Positions 15,756 to 24,324 are shown, counted from the stretch's first letter. The stretch is 64,000 nucleotides of DNA from Actinomadura macra NBRC 14102 (GCF_001552215.1 NZ_BCQT01000004.1:496001-560000); one strand, 5' to 3'. Numbers and translations: made by a program. The notes: generated by a model from the sequence alone, not told the origin.

Positions 15756-16351
15756 GCCTCGGATTCTTACAGATGAGACACCCCGTCCAATAGAGCGGGG
15801 GCCCGAAACAGTCACCGCGACGGCCGTCCCCCTCCACGCCGCTGACCTGCGACCCAACAACCAAACGCCGGATGCCGCCCTCGGGGAAGAGTCCGGCGAT
15901 GGGCCAGCCATGACCGCCACAACCGGCAACGGCCCGCTTCGTCGGCCGGGGTCTGCGCGGCGGTGTGTCCGAACAGGGCCGGCAGCTCCCCCAGCTCCTC
16001 TCCTCATGCCCCCTCAAGCCACCTGCACGTCATCTCACCATGACCGCAAGTCGGCGAACGCAGCCCGTGACTCGGTTGCTCCGTCAGGCCACATCCGGGC
16101 CGCCGGGGCCGGGAGTACAGCTCTCCAGGCGGCCACCATGGCGAGAGTGTGATGGAAGTCACTCTCCAAGGTTGTGTGACCTGTGGCGTGGCGGTCAGGG
16201 GAGGGTTGTCACCCGCGCGACGAGACTCCGGGGGCGGTCTGCCGCGGCCGGGGGGACCGCCGCGACCGTCCTCGGACCCCCTTTGCGGGTCGGCGCCTTG
16301 AGGTTCCGGGACGAACGAGGGGCTGTCCCGGAGCCCAGTGGCTCCCGCATG
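15756..16351. other. Non-coding or degenerate interval of about 600 bp
   Basis: Open frames exist on both strands but none shows a recognisable domain, a convincing ribosome-binding site or hydrophobic structure. A plus-strand frame 15715-16152 is Pro/Thr/Ala-rich and partly antisense to the DoxX-like gene, and looks like a chance frame. The interval may contain promoter elements for the DoxX-like gene and decayed coding DNA. I can support no gene here. Confidence 0.5.
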
Positions 16352-16819
16352 TCAGGGGAGCCGGCGGATCTCTTCGATGACGTCGGGCATCGCGGCGTTG
16401 TTGGTGCGGACCCAGTCCAGGAGGAAGGCGATCTGGTCGTCGGTGAAGTCGTCGAGGCGGTCCTGGAACATGCGGCCGATGGGCTCGAAGTAGCGGCCGA
16501 AGCGGGCGACGTTCTCCTCGACGAGTTCGACGATCACGCGGCGGCGGTCGTCGGGGTCGCGGGTGCGCCTGACGTAGCCGGCCTTCTCCAAGCGGTCGAT
16601 CACGGCGGTGATGGCGCCGCCGGTGGTGATGCCCATGAGCTGCGCCAGACCGCCCGGGGTCTGGGGGCCGTCCAGGGACAGGGCGTTCACGCACTGCGCG
16701 TCCGTGACGTTCATGCCCGCCTTGCTCGCGGTGGCGTGGTGCAGCAGCACCGTGAACATCGTGCTGCGCTGCATCTCCATTTGCAGCTCTCCCGCCATGC
16801 GCCCGCGCTCCGGGGTCAT
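16352..16819 (-). CDS. MarR family transcriptional regulator, 155 aa
   Basis: The winged-helix core is clear: TDAQCVNALSLDG, then the recognition region GGLAQLMGITTGGAITAVID and the wing LEKAGYVRRTRDPDDRRRVIV. Length and order match MarR proteins. The ATG at 16819 is preceded by GAAGGTGAC; the longer frame would run across a probable operator at 16832-16848. It lies after the fatty-acyl ligase gene on the same strand, but an interposed terminator-like hairpin suggests separate transcription. It most likely represses itself; other targets are unknown. Confidence 0.88.
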   Translation of the reverse strand: MTPERGRMAGELQMEMQRSTMFTVLLHHATASKAGMNVTDAQCVNALSLDGPQTPGGLAQLMGITTGGAITAVIDRLEKAGYVRRTRDPDDRRRVIVELVEENVARFGRYFEPIGRMFQDRLDDFTDDQIAFLLDWVRTNNAAMPDVIEEIRRLP

Positions 16820-16831
16820 CACACCGTCACC

Positions 16832-16848
16832 TTCTCTCATATAGAGAA
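16832..16848. promoter_or_regulatory. Inverted repeat TTCTCT-N5-AGAGAA, probable MarR autoregulatory site
   Basis: TTCTCTCATATAGAGAA has perfect 6-bp arms and an AT-rich centre, and lies immediately before the MarR start codon. MarR dimers commonly bind such 16-20 bp palindromes in their own promoters. The low-GC sequence stands out from its surroundings. Confidence 0.55.
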
Positions 16849-16986
16849 ACACACATCAAGAGCGGCTCTCTACGGGAGATTCTAGCCGCCGAGGTGGTGC
16901 GGTGGACAGGAAGGCGACGGCCGGGTGTGGCGGACGAGACACCTGGTCGTGGTCGGCCCGCCATCGGACGCCACTAAACTGGATTT

Positions 16987-17003
16987 TGTTAGGGCCGCTA
17001 ACA
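16987..17003. promoter_or_regulatory. Palindrome TGTTAG-N5-CTAACA between the MarR and FadD genes
   Basis: The 17-bp element has perfect 6-bp arms around GGCCG. It lies 44 bp beyond the FadD-like stop and about 170 bp before the MarR start. It could be an operator or part of a terminator; without a downstream U-tract on either strand an operator is somewhat more likely. Confidence 0.35.
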
Positions 17004-17017
17004 GGGGCCGCTCCTGG

Positions 17018-17042
17018 CCCCGAATCCCACGAAGGTTCGGGG
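17018..17042 (-). terminator. Stem-loop directly after the FadD19-like gene
   Basis: CCCCGAA at 17018-17024 pairs with TTCGGGG at 17036-17042 across an 11-base loop. It lies 5 bp after the stop of the minus-strand FadD-like gene, which is the end of the four-gene catabolic operon. There is no clear T-run, as is usual in actinomycetes. Confidence 0.5.
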
Positions 17043-17046
17043 CCCC

Positions 17047-18609
17047 CTACTTCTCGGCGATCCTCCTGGCCCAGCGGTAATCGGCCTTGCCCGCGGGTGA
17101 GCGCTGCATCTCGGCGACGAACGCGTACACGCGGGGCACCTTGTAGCCGGACAGCACGCGACGGCAGTGCACGTCCAACTCGGCGGCGGACGGCGCCTCG
17201 CCGGACGGCTGGACCACGGCGGCGACGCGCGAGCCCCAGCGCTCGTCCGGGACGCCCGTCACGACGGCGTCGTACACGGCGGGGTGGCCTTTGAGGACGG
17301 CCTCGACCTCTTCCGGGAACACCTTCTCGCCGCCGGTGTTGATGACCTGCGAGCCGCGCCCGTGGACGGCGATCGAGCCGTCCTTCTCGACGGTGGCGAT
17401 GTCACCCGTGAGGAGCCAGCGCCGGCCGTCCACCTCGGGGAACGTCCGGGCGGTCTTCTCCGGGTCGTTGTAGTAGCCGCGTGCGATGTGACCGGTGCGC
17501 GCCACCTGGCCGATGACGCCGGAACCCGGTTCGACGGGCTGGAGCGCGTCGTCCAGGACGGTGACGTCGGCCACGTCCGGGGCGAAGCGCAGGCCCTTCT
17601 CCGGTGTCGAGCCCGACACGGCCGCGGCCGTCGAGCCGGATTCTGTCGAGCCGTAGCGGTCCAGGATGACGGTGTGCGGAAGGAGCCGCTGGACGCGGTC
17701 GCGGACGCTGCCGCTGAGAATCGCGCCAGTGGAGACGTAGACCAGCAGGGACGAGGCGTCGTAGCCGCCCCGCGCCAGCTCGTCGGCCATCGGGATCGCC
17801 ATGGCGTCGCCGGTGACGGTCAGGGAGTTGACCCGCTCGCGTTCGATGGCCCGCCAGACGGCCGCGGCGTCGAAGCCCCGCGTGTAGACGAGTGTTGCGC
17901 CCATGAACCAGGCGATCCAGGTGGCCATCTGCGCGGCACCGTGCATGAGCGGCGCGACCGGCATCATCACCAGCGGGCCGCCGTCGCGGGCCATGGCGAC
18001 GACGTCCTCGGGACGGGACGGGCGCGGGAGCATCGGGTTCCAGAACGCCAGGAGCAGGCGCTCGGTCGACCACATGACGCCCTTGGGCATCCCGGTCGTC
18101 CCGCCCGTGTAGATGATGTAGGTGTCATCGGGTGAGCGCGGCGGGAAGCCGCGTGTGCCGGGGGCGTCCAGCAGGGCCTCGTCGTAGGCGACGGCGCGGG
18201 GGATGGACGGGGTGCCGCCGACCGCGATCAGATGCCGCAGTTCCGGCGCGGCGGGGGCGGCGGCCGCGATCCGGTCCTCGAACTCGACGTCGTACAGCAG
18301 TGCGACGCTGTCGGAGTCGCGGTAGAGGTAGAGCAGCTCACTTTCCACGTACCGGTAGTTCACGTTGATCGGGACGGCGCGGATCTTCAGTGCGGCCAGC
18401 AGCGCCGCGGCGTACTCGACGCCGTTGTAGAGCTGGACGGCGACGTGCTCGCCGGGCCGCACGCCCGCCGCCTCCAGGTGGTGCGCGAGACGGTTGGCGT
18501 GCTCGTCCAGCTGGGCGAAGGTGAGCCGCCGGTCGCCGCACACCAGGGCGAGGCGAGCCCCGATCGCGTCCGCGACGCCCTCGAACAGGTCGGCGTGGTT
18601 GTACTCCAT
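17047..18609 (-). CDS. Acyl-CoA synthetase, FadD19-like (steroid side-chain ligase family)
   Basis: This 520-residue AMP-forming ligase has YTGGTTGMPKG (167-177), YGSTESG, the TGD hinge region in LLTGDIATVEKDG and the catalytic lysine region RSPAGKADYRWA. The N-terminus (ADLFEGVADAIGARLALVCG), the PINVNYRYVESELLYLY segment and VMWSTE resemble FadD19, the ligase that activates the C26 carboxyl of cholesterol metabolites in mycobacteria. It lies 9 bp after an Ltp-type thiolase, last in an operon DUF35-thiolase-thiolase-ligase. The substrate class (steroid or branched acyl) is inferred from this context. Confidence 0.85.
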   Translation of the reverse strand: MEYNHADLFEGVADAIGARLALVCGDRRLTFAQLDEHANRLAHHLEAAGVRPGEHVAVQLYNGVEYAAALLAALKIRAVPINVNYRYVESELLYLYRDSDSVALLYDVEFEDRIAAAAPAAPELRHLIAVGGTPSIPRAVAYDEALLDAPGTRGFPPRSPDDTYIIYTGGTTGMPKGVMWSTERLLLAFWNPMLPRPSRPEDVVAMARDGGPLVMMPVAPLMHGAAQMATWIAWFMGATLVYTRGFDAAAVWRAIERERVNSLTVTGDAMAIPMADELARGGYDASSLLVYVSTGAILSGSVRDRVQRLLPHTVILDRYGSTESGSTAAAVSGSTPEKGLRFAPDVADVTVLDDALQPVEPGSGVIGQVARTGHIARGYYNDPEKTARTFPEVDGRRWLLTGDIATVEKDGSIAVHGRGSQVINTGGEKVFPEEVEAVLKGHPAVYDAVVTGVPDERWGSRVAAVVQPSGEAPSAAELDVHCRRVLSGYKVPRVYAFVAEMQRSPAGKADYRWARRIAEK

Positions 18610-18618
18610 CGGATGTCC

Positions 18619-19776
18619 TTACGGCTTGGTGTCGCCGACGATCCACATCGCGAAGAACTGGGCGCCGCCGCCGTAGGCGTGGCCGAGGGCGCGGCGGGCG
18701 CCAGGCACCTGGTGGTCGCCGGCCTGGCCGCGGACCTGGAGCGCCGCCTCGGCGAACCGGATCATCCCGGACGCGCCGATCGGGTTGGCCGACAGGACGC
18801 CGCCGGAGGGGTTCCACGGGATGTCGCCGTCCAGCGCGGTCGCGCCGGACTCGGTGAGCCTCCAGCCCTCGCCCTCGCCGCAGAAACCGAGGTTCTCCAG
18901 CCACATCGGCTCGTACCAGGAGAACGGGACGTACACCTCGGCGCAGTCGAGATCGGCGCGCGGGTCGGTGATACCGGCCTGCCGGTAGACGTCCGCCGCG
19001 CAGTCCTTGCCGCCCTGCGGGCTGACGGTGTCGCGCCCGGCGAACATGAGCGGCTCGGAGCGCATCGCGGTGCCGTGCACCCAGGCCGGCCGGGACGGCG
19101 CACGCTTCGCGGCGTCCTCGCAGGCCAGCACCATCGCGCACGCCCCGTCCGAGGACGGGCAGGTCTCCAGGTAGCGGATCGGCTCCCAGAGCATGGGCGT
19201 CGACTCGACCATCTCGCGGGAGATTCCGGGGATCCTCAGGTGCGCGTAGGGGTTCTTCAGCGCGTTCTGCCGGTCCTTCACCGCGACCAGCGTGCCGATG
19301 TGGTCGGGGGCGCCGGAGCGGCGCAGGTAGGCGCGGATGTGCGGGGCGAAATACCCGCCCGCGCCGACGACCAGGGACGTCGTGAAGGGCGAGTCGACGG
19401 TCAGCGCCCATGTCGCGTTCGACTCCGACTGCTTCTCCCACCCGACCGTGAGGACCCGCTCGTGCACGCCGCCCTGGATGAGGCCCGCCGCGACAATCGC
19501 CGTGGACCCGCCGACCGAGCCCGCCGTGTGCACCCGCATGATCGGCTTGCCGGTGGCGCCGAGCGCGTCCGCCAGCATCGCCTCGGGCATCAGCACGCCC
19601 TCGATCAGGTCGGGCGCCTTGCCGATGACGACGGCGTCGATGTCCTTCCAGGTGAGCTGGGCGTCGTCGAGCGCCCGCCGGGCCGCCTCGCGGAGCAGGC
19701 CGGGGATCGACACGTCCAGCCGTCTGGTGCGGTACGCCGTCTGCCCGATGCCGATGATCGCGCACGGGTCACCCAT
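18619..19776 (-). CDS. Thiolase-like lipid-transfer protein, Ltp3-like, 385 aa
   Basis: The protein has the thiolase superfamily start CAIIGIGQTAYRTRRLD and the LREAARRALDDAQLTWKDID helix. Family landmarks are HTAGSVGGSTAIVAAGLI, CPSSDGACAMVLACED, NPSGGVLSANPIGASGMIR and the C-terminal RALGHAYGGGAQFFAM. The nucleophilic cysteine of biosynthetic thiolases is replaced (AGSVGGS), typical of SCP2-thiolase/Ltp proteins that work with DUF35 partners in retro-aldol cleavage. Its ATG overlaps the end of the preceding thiolase by 8 bp. Size and gene order match Rv3521-Rv3522-Rv3523 (ltp3) as I remember them. Confidence 0.82.
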   Translation of the reverse strand: MGDPCAIIGIGQTAYRTRRLDVSIPGLLREAARRALDDAQLTWKDIDAVVIGKAPDLIEGVLMPEAMLADALGATGKPIMRVHTAGSVGGSTAIVAAGLIQGGVHERVLTVGWEKQSESNATWALTVDSPFTTSLVVGAGGYFAPHIRAYLRRSGAPDHIGTLVAVKDRQNALKNPYAHLRIPGISREMVESTPMLWEPIRYLETCPSSDGACAMVLACEDAAKRAPSRPAWVHGTAMRSEPLMFAGRDTVSPQGGKDCAADVYRQAGITDPRADLDCAEVYVPFSWYEPMWLENLGFCGEGEGWRLTESGATALDGDIPWNPSGGVLSANPIGASGMIRFAEAALQVRGQAGDHQVPGARRALGHAYGGGAQFFAMWIVGDTKP

Positions 19777-20809
19777 GGTCTTCTCCCGACAGGACGCAGA
19801 CGAGGTTCTGTTGCAGACACGGCCCGGACGCGGCGTGGCCGAGCGCCCTGCCCGCCGTCCCGTCGTGGACGCGGGACGCGGCCTCGCCGATGCGGATCAG
19901 TCCCGCCGCCATCACGGGGTTCGCCGACAGCGGGCCGCCGGACGGGTTGACGGCCACGGCGTCGCCCAGCCCGAGCGCCTCCCGCAGGATCAGTTCTTCG
20001 TGGCTGAACTGGGCGTGTAGTTCGGCGACCTCGATGCCGGACGCGCCCGCCCGCTCTCCCGCGAGGCGCGCGGCGGCCGAGCGGGTCAGGTCGCGGACGC
20101 CCGGCGCGTGGGCCTCGCTCCGATGGTCGATGCCGGTGATCCACGCCGGCCGCTCGCACAGGTCGCGGGCCCGGTCCCCCGCCGCCAGGACGATCGCCGC
20201 CGCGCCGTCGGTGATCGGCGCGACGTCGTGGGGGCGCAGCGGGGCGACGTCGTAGCCGGTGTCCTGCGGCTCGGGCAGGTGCAGCGCGAACGGATTGTCG
20301 CGTCCGGACGCGCGGGACCGCGCCGCCACCGCGCGCAGGTCGTCCTCCTTGGCGCCCGACCGTTCCAGATAGGCGCGGGCCTGGAGCGCCGCCAGGGAAA
20401 CCTGGTCGATTCCCAAGGGCGCCAGGTGGTACGGGTCGAGCTGCTGGGTGAACATGGCGCGCAGGTTTCCCTGCGATGACTTCCCGAATCCGTACACGAG
20501 CGCGGTGTCGGTGTCGCCGTGCTGGAGCCTCACCCATGCCTCGTACAGCGCCCACGCGGCGTCCATCTCGACGTGGCTCTCGGAGATCGGCGGCCACGCG
20601 CCGACCGCGTCCAGGGCGGAGACGAACGAGAACGGCGCGCCCGCGAGGTAGTCGCACGACCCCGAGCAGGTGAAGCCGAAGCGGCGCAGCCCGGTCGTGT
20701 CCTTGATCTCGGTGATGACGGGGGCGAGCAGCTCGGTCTCCAGCAGCCCGCCGTCCTCGCCCGTGTGGTGGGTCTGCGCGAACGCGACCACCGCGACCCG
20801 GCGCCTCAC
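19769..20809 (-). CDS. Thiolase-like lipid-transfer protein, Ltp4-like, 346 aa
   Basis: The GTG at 20809 overlaps the stop of the DUF35 gene (GTGA) and gives a protein starting RRRVAVVAFAQTHH. Thiolase-fold landmarks are TCSGSCDYLAGAPFSFVSAL (including a CSGS motif), PITDGAAAIVLAAGD, AELHAQFSHEEL and VNPSGGPLSANPVMAAGLIR with a final RALGHAASGP. The protein is shorter than housekeeping thiolases, matching the Ltp4 type. It lies between its DUF35 partner and the second thiolase, which suggests a heteromeric aldolase or thiolase acting on CoA thioesters from steroid-like side chains (inference). Confidence 0.82.
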   Translation of the reverse strand: MRRRVAVVAFAQTHHTGEDGGLLETELLAPVITEIKDTTGLRRFGFTCSGSCDYLAGAPFSFVSALDAVGAWPPISESHVEMDAAWALYEAWVRLQHGDTDTALVYGFGKSSQGNLRAMFTQQLDPYHLAPLGIDQVSLAALQARAYLERSGAKEDDLRAVAARSRASGRDNPFALHLPEPQDTGYDVAPLRPHDVAPITDGAAAIVLAAGDRARDLCERPAWITGIDHRSEAHAPGVRDLTRSAAARLAGERAGASGIEVAELHAQFSHEELILREALGLGDAVAVNPSGGPLSANPVMAAGLIRIGEAASRVHDGTAGRALGHAASGPCLQQNLVCVLSGEDHG

Positions 20810-21798
20810 AGGTGGTCCTTGATCTGGTCGAAGGGGACGTCCGGCTCGCCGGACGGCTCGAACCATGTGATGTTGGCCATGGTGCGGCCCCACTCCTCGC
20901 GCGGACGCCATGCCGCCCTGACCCGCATGCCCATCCGGACCTGGTTCGCCGGGACACCCGCGATGAGGGTGAGCAGCGCGACCCCGGCACCGTCCAGCAG
21001 GACGTAGCCGGACACGAACGGCACCTCGGGCGCGCGCGGGTCGGGGATGTGGTTGACGGCGAACGTGGTGACGGTGCCGGTGTCCGGCAGCTCCACCTCC
21101 TGCGAGGTCGGCACGCCGTCGCGCGGGCACAGGCCCTTCATCGGGACGATGACCTGGCCGCACACCGCGCACCGGTGCCCGCGGATCCTGCCCTCGCCGA
21201 TGCCCTCCAGGAACCGTTCGAGGGCCCGCCCGCCCCGCAGGTCGTACTCCAGCCGCGCCGGCGCGTTGATCATCGTGACCTCGGGCCGGAAGCACGCGAT
21301 GTCGCCGATGGCGCCGGTGCGCTCCGTCCGCCATCGGGGCCGGACGCGCATCCCGGTCGCGAGGGACCGCGGCGGTTCCGCGCCCTCCGCCAGCTCGCCG
21401 AGGTCCAGCGCGTGCAGGAGCGCGGTGTCGGCGCCGTCCAACCGGATCAGCGCCCAGGCGAACGGGTGCCGCAGGGGATGCTCCTTCGCCGGGCGGGGCA
21501 CCCACGACCATGTCGTGACCGTCCCCGCCGGGCCGACCTCGACGAACTCGCCGGTCACGTCGTCGCCGGTGTCGGGGTCGTACTCCGACGGCGGGACGAG
21601 GACCCTGCCCCGCGCGGTGCGGACGCCGACCAGCCGCCCGTCGCGCAGTTCGCTCAGGAACCGCCCGATCACCGGGCCGACCGAGCGGGTGTACCCGCCG
21701 GGGAACTCCAGGACGTGGTTCGGCTCAGATCGCATCGGCGTGGTCCCGCCAGTACGGGTCTCTGAGCTTGCGTCTGAGGAGCGGCCCAACGACCCCAT
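20806..21798 (-). CDS. DUF35 (Zn-ribbon/OB-fold) protein, tandem, 330 aa
   Basis: Two DUF35 modules lie in tandem. The first (about residues 30-145) has the OB-fold pattern with GTVTTWSWVPRPAKEHPL but no zinc ribbon. The second has HRCAVCGQVIVPMKGLCPRDG, a ribbon with three cysteines where four are usual, and the OB fold DTGTVTTFAVNHIPDP. DUF35 proteins are obligate partners of Ltp-type thiolases, supplying CoA binding and lining the active site. The ATG at 21798 follows AGGGAG; a start at 21735 is possible. It is first in the catabolic operon, with KstR-like boxes upstream. Confidence 0.83.
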   Translation of the reverse strand: MGSLGRSSDASSETRTGGTTPMRSEPNHVLEFPGGYTRSVGPVIGRFLSELRDGRLVGVRTARGRVLVPPSEYDPDTGDDVTGEFVEVGPAGTVTTWSWVPRPAKEHPLRHPFAWALIRLDGADTALLHALDLGELAEGAEPPRSLATGMRVRPRWRTERTGAIGDIACFRPEVTMINAPARLEYDLRGGRALERFLEGIGEGRIRGHRCAVCGQVIVPMKGLCPRDGVPTSQEVELPDTGTVTTFAVNHIPDPRAPEVPFVSGYVLLDGAGVALLTLIAGVPANQVRMGMRVRAAWRPREEWGRTMANITWFEPSGEPDVPFDQIKDHL

Positions 21799-21867
21799 CG
21801 GATCTCCCTCACGCGAGCACGGTGGTCAGGGTGAGCACCGACGCGCGCCGGCACCCGGCGGCTAAAG

Positions 21868-21936
21868 TAGATCACGTTCTCGTTTTGCAGTTCAACCCCT
21901 ATAAATAAGGGATGATTGTTCCTAGAATCTGTTCTC
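21868..21936. promoter_or_regulatory. Divergent promoter with two KstR-like boxes
   Basis: TAGATCACGTTCTC (21868-21881) and TAGAATCTGTTCTC (21923-21936) each match the mycobacterial KstR consensus TnnAACnnGTTnnA at all but two specified positions. Between them is an AT-rich stretch with TATAAATAAG that could hold a -10 element. The site separates the DUF35-thiolase-ligase operon from the divergent enoyl-CoA hydratase gene, so both directions could be controlled together. Confidence 0.5.
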
Positions 21937-21962
21937 ATTCTCCTTTCGTCCTGGAGGAACTG

Positions 21963-22772
21963 GTGGAGCGGCTGCCGATCAGTACCGAGCACTGTGTCGT
22001 CGAGCGCGACGGTCACATCGTGATCGTCACGATGAAACGCCCCGAGGCGCGCAACGCGCTCAGCACCACGATGCTCGTCGGACTCGCCGACGCCTGGGCG
22101 TACATGTCGGAGACCCCGCAGGTGCGCGCGGGCATCCTCACCGGTGCCGGCGGGACGTTCTGCGCGGGCGCCGACCTCAAGGCCATGGGGCGGCCGCCGT
22201 CGGACCCCCGGATCAGGGAGCGCATGGCACGCATCCCCGACTTCCACTGGAAGGGCCTGCTGCGCGAGGGCCGGCCGACCAAGCCGCTCATCTGCGCCGT
22301 CGAAGGCCACGCCGTCGCGGGTGGCACCGAACTGCTCGTCGGCACTGATCTGCGCGTCGTCGCCGAGGGCGCGACCCTCGGCCTGTACGAGGCGAAGCGC
22401 GGCCTGTTCCCGATGGGTGGCAGCGCGATCCGGCTCCCCCGCCAGATCGGTTACGCCAACGCCATGGACATCCTGCTCACGGCCCGTCCGGTGAGCCCCC
22501 GGGAAGCCCTCGCCATGGGGCTCATCAACACGATCGTCCCGGACGGGCAGGCCCTCGCCGCCGCCCGCGAGCTGGCGGAACAGATCGCCGGGTGCGGACC
22601 GCTGGCCGTCCAGGCGATCCTCCGCACGTACCGCGAGACCCAGCACCTCCCCGAGGAGGAGGCGCTCAGGGTCTCCGACGAGATCGGCTGGCCCGTCATC
22701 GGCTCCGAGGACGCCAAGGAGGGCGCCCGCGCCTTCAGGGAGAAGCGCCGGCCCATCTTCCAGGGCGCGTGA
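21963..22772 (+). CDS. Enoyl-CoA hydratase/isomerase, EchA19-like, 269 aa
   Basis: This crotonase-superfamily enzyme has KRPEARNALSTTM, the first oxyanion-hole region GAGGTFCAGADLKAMG and the second, VEGHAVAGGTELLVGTDL, followed by AEGATLGLYEAKRGLFP and a hydrophobic C-terminal half. The glutamate in GGTELL fits the position of one catalytic acid of hydratases. The GTG at 21963 follows GGAGGAAC; the upstream in-frame ATG would cross a regulatory box. It is divergent from the FadD19/Ltp operon, just as echA19 is divergent from fadD19 in M. tuberculosis (from memory), supporting a steroid side-chain role. Confidence 0.85.
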   Translation: MERLPISTEHCVVERDGHIVIVTMKRPEARNALSTTMLVGLADAWAYMSETPQVRAGILTGAGGTFCAGADLKAMGRPPSDPRIRERMARIPDFHWKGLLREGRPTKPLICAVEGHAVAGGTELLVGTDLRVVAEGATLGLYEAKRGLFPMGGSAIRLPRQIGYANAMDILLTARPVSPREALAMGLINTIVPDGQALAAARELAEQIAGCGPLAVQAILRTYRETQHLPEEEALRVSDEIGWPVIGSEDAKEGARAFREKRRPIFQGA

Positions 22773-22791
22773 CCTGTCGGTACTCCGGGAT

Positions 22792-22822
22792 TTGACCTCA
22801 AGCCTGGTTGAGTTCCTAGCGT
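22792..22822 (+). promoter_or_regulatory. MerR-type promoter with a 19-bp spacer
   Basis: TTGACC (22792-22797) and TAGCGT (22817-22822) are separated by 19 bp, and the spacer holds the inverted repeat ACCTCAA-N6-TTGAGTT. Over-long spacers with such an inverted repeat are the signature of promoters activated by MerR/SoxR-family proteins. It lies 51 bp before the reductase gene at 22873. No MerR gene is nearby. Confidence 0.6.
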
Positions 22823-22872
22823 CGCTCTCGATCGAAGAACCGGCAACGGCGACGAGAGACGAGGACGCGACC

Positions 22873-23757
22873 ATGACGGACGCTGCTGAGAACACCCACA
22901 CCGTGACCGTGATCGGTTTGGGGGAGATGGGGCACGCGCTGGCGGGCGCGTTCCTGGACGGCGGGCATCCGACGACCGTCTGGAACCGCACGGCGGGCAA
23001 GGCGGGCGACCTGGCGGCCAGGGGGGCGCGGTCGGCGCCGGACGTCCGGGAGGCCGTCGCCGCCGGGCGGCTCGTGGTGGTGAGCGTGAAGGGCAACGAC
23101 ACCGTGCAGCGGCTCCTGGAGCCGGCGGCGGGCACGCTCGGCGGACGGACCGTCCTCAACCTGACCGACGGGACGTCCGCGGAGGTCCGGGCGGTGGCGG
23201 ACTGGGTCACCGCGCAGGGCGCCGAGTACCTGCACGGACAGATCATGACGATCGCGCCCGGCATCGGGCACGCGGACTCGGTGGTGTTCTACGGCGGTTC
23301 CGAACCCGCGTACGACCGCCACCGCACCACGCTCCGGCTCCTCGGCGGGCGTGGCCGCCTCGTCGCGGCCGACCCCGGCGTGCCCGTCCTGTACGGGATG
23401 GCGGTGCACGGCACGATGTGGGGGACGCTCAACGGTTTTCTGCACGCGGCCGCCCTGCTGGCCAGCGAGGGGATCGAAGCCGAGCGTTTCCTGGACGGCG
23501 CGGGCGCGTCCGTCTCCGCGCTGCTGTCGTTCCTGCCGTCGATCGCCGCTGAGGTCGACCGGGGCGAGCACGCCGCTCCGTACGGTGCGCTCCGGCACCA
23601 CCTGCCGTCCGTCGAGGACCTGGTCAGGGAGAGCCGGGCGCGGGGCGTCGACGCGGAACTCCCCGGCTTCACCCGGGATCTCGTGGCCGCGGCGATCGAG
23701 GGAGGCTACGCGGACGACAGCTATTCGCGATTGGTGGATCACTTTGGGAAGCCATAA
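22873..23757 (+). CDS. NAD(P)-dependent oxidoreductase, imine-reductase/HIBADH-like, 294 aa
   Basis: The N-terminal Rossmann domain has VTVIGLGEMGHALAGAFLD and VWNRTAGKA, the NAD(P)-binding pattern of beta-hydroxyacid dehydrogenases and imine reductases. It continues with LVVVSVKGNDTVQRLL and NLTDGTSAEV. The C-terminal domain is helical (GTLNGFLHAAALLASEG). The lysine used by hydroxyacid dehydrogenases is not evident, which favours the imine-reductase-like subgroup. The ATG at 22873 is downstream of the MerR-type promoter. Such enzymes are frequently MerR-controlled in actinomycetes. The substrate is unknown. Confidence 0.83.
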   Translation: MTDAAENTHTVTVIGLGEMGHALAGAFLDGGHPTTVWNRTAGKAGDLAARGARSAPDVREAVAAGRLVVVSVKGNDTVQRLLEPAAGTLGGRTVLNLTDGTSAEVRAVADWVTAQGAEYLHGQIMTIAPGIGHADSVVFYGGSEPAYDRHRTTLRLLGGRGRLVAADPGVPVLYGMAVHGTMWGTLNGFLHAAALLASEGIEAERFLDGAGASVSALLSFLPSIAAEVDRGEHAAPYGALRHHLPSVEDLVRESRARGVDAELPGFTRDLVAAAIEGGYADDSYSRLVDHFGKP

Positions 23758-23841
23758 CGGCTGTCCGAAATTCGCCGTGCGGTTTCGAGTGAACGCGCTG
23801 TGGCAGGAGCCCGACCGGAAGGCATAGGAGGAATGACGGTC

Positions 23842-24324
23842 ATGGCCCTTCACATAGGACGGCACATCAGACGCAAGCCCCAGGAGACCGGCGACGAGAC
23901 GACGCCCGGGCGGCGGCTCTGGACCCGGCGGGCAGGGTCGGGACAAACAGAGCCGACACGAACAGAACCCACGGGAACGGAGCCCGGGCCGACCGGCGAG
24001 CATGCGGGGACGACCGCCGTCGCCACCCGGAAGCCGCGCCGGTGGCGGCGCAGCCGGCACAACCCGATCAGCATGATGATCCTGGCGGTCGGCTGGGCCG
24101 CCGTGGTGATCCTCGCGCTCGGGATGCTGCTGACCTGGGGGGACGCCAACCCGGGCAACACGATCGTGGACGCCACGCTCGACGCCGGACGGTGGCTCGC
24201 AACCCCGTTCCACGACGTGTTCACACGCTCCAACCCGGACGAGCAGTTGTACATCAACTGGGCTATCGCGGGGGTCGTGTACTACGCGCTCGCACGCACC
24301 CTGTCATGGATGACCCGCTTCTGA
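23842..24324 (+). CDS. Membrane protein of unknown function, 160 aa
   Basis: The ATG at 23842 lies 10 bp after AGGAGG; the ATG at 23833 is too close to that sequence. The N-terminal 75 residues are hydrophilic and basic with a Thr-Glu-Pro repeat (TEPTRTEPTGTEPG). Two hydrophobic helices follow, around residues 78-100 (SMMILAVGWAAVVILALGML) and 142-158 (WAIAGVVYYALARTLSW). The C-terminus is MTRF. I do not recognise the family. The stop codon lies within the first unit of a 15-bp tandem repeat. Confidence 0.7.
   Translation: MALHIGRHIRRKPQETGDETTPGRRLWTRRAGSGQTEPTRTEPTGTEPGPTGEHAGTTAVATRKPRRWRRSRHNPISMMILAVGWAAVVILALGMLLTWGDANPGNTIVDATLDAGRWLATPFHDVFTRSNPDEQLYINWAIAGVVYYALARTLSWMTRF

Noticed and set aside
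13758..15776. 672-codon plus-strand frame opposite the Ser/Thr kinase gene
   Set aside because: The kinase motifs on the minus strand are complete; the plus frame is low-complexity and lacks a start signal.
15715..16152. 145-codon plus-strand frame as a gene in the gap before the MarR gene
   Set aside because: It begins inside the DoxX-like gene on the opposite strand, is Pro/Ala/Thr-rich with no fold pattern, and has no convincing ribosome-binding site.
17018..17042. Possible tRNA 3' half because of GGTTCGGGG
   Set aside because: No cloverleaf with acceptor, D and anticodon stems can be formed around it; it is better explained as a hairpin after the ligase gene.
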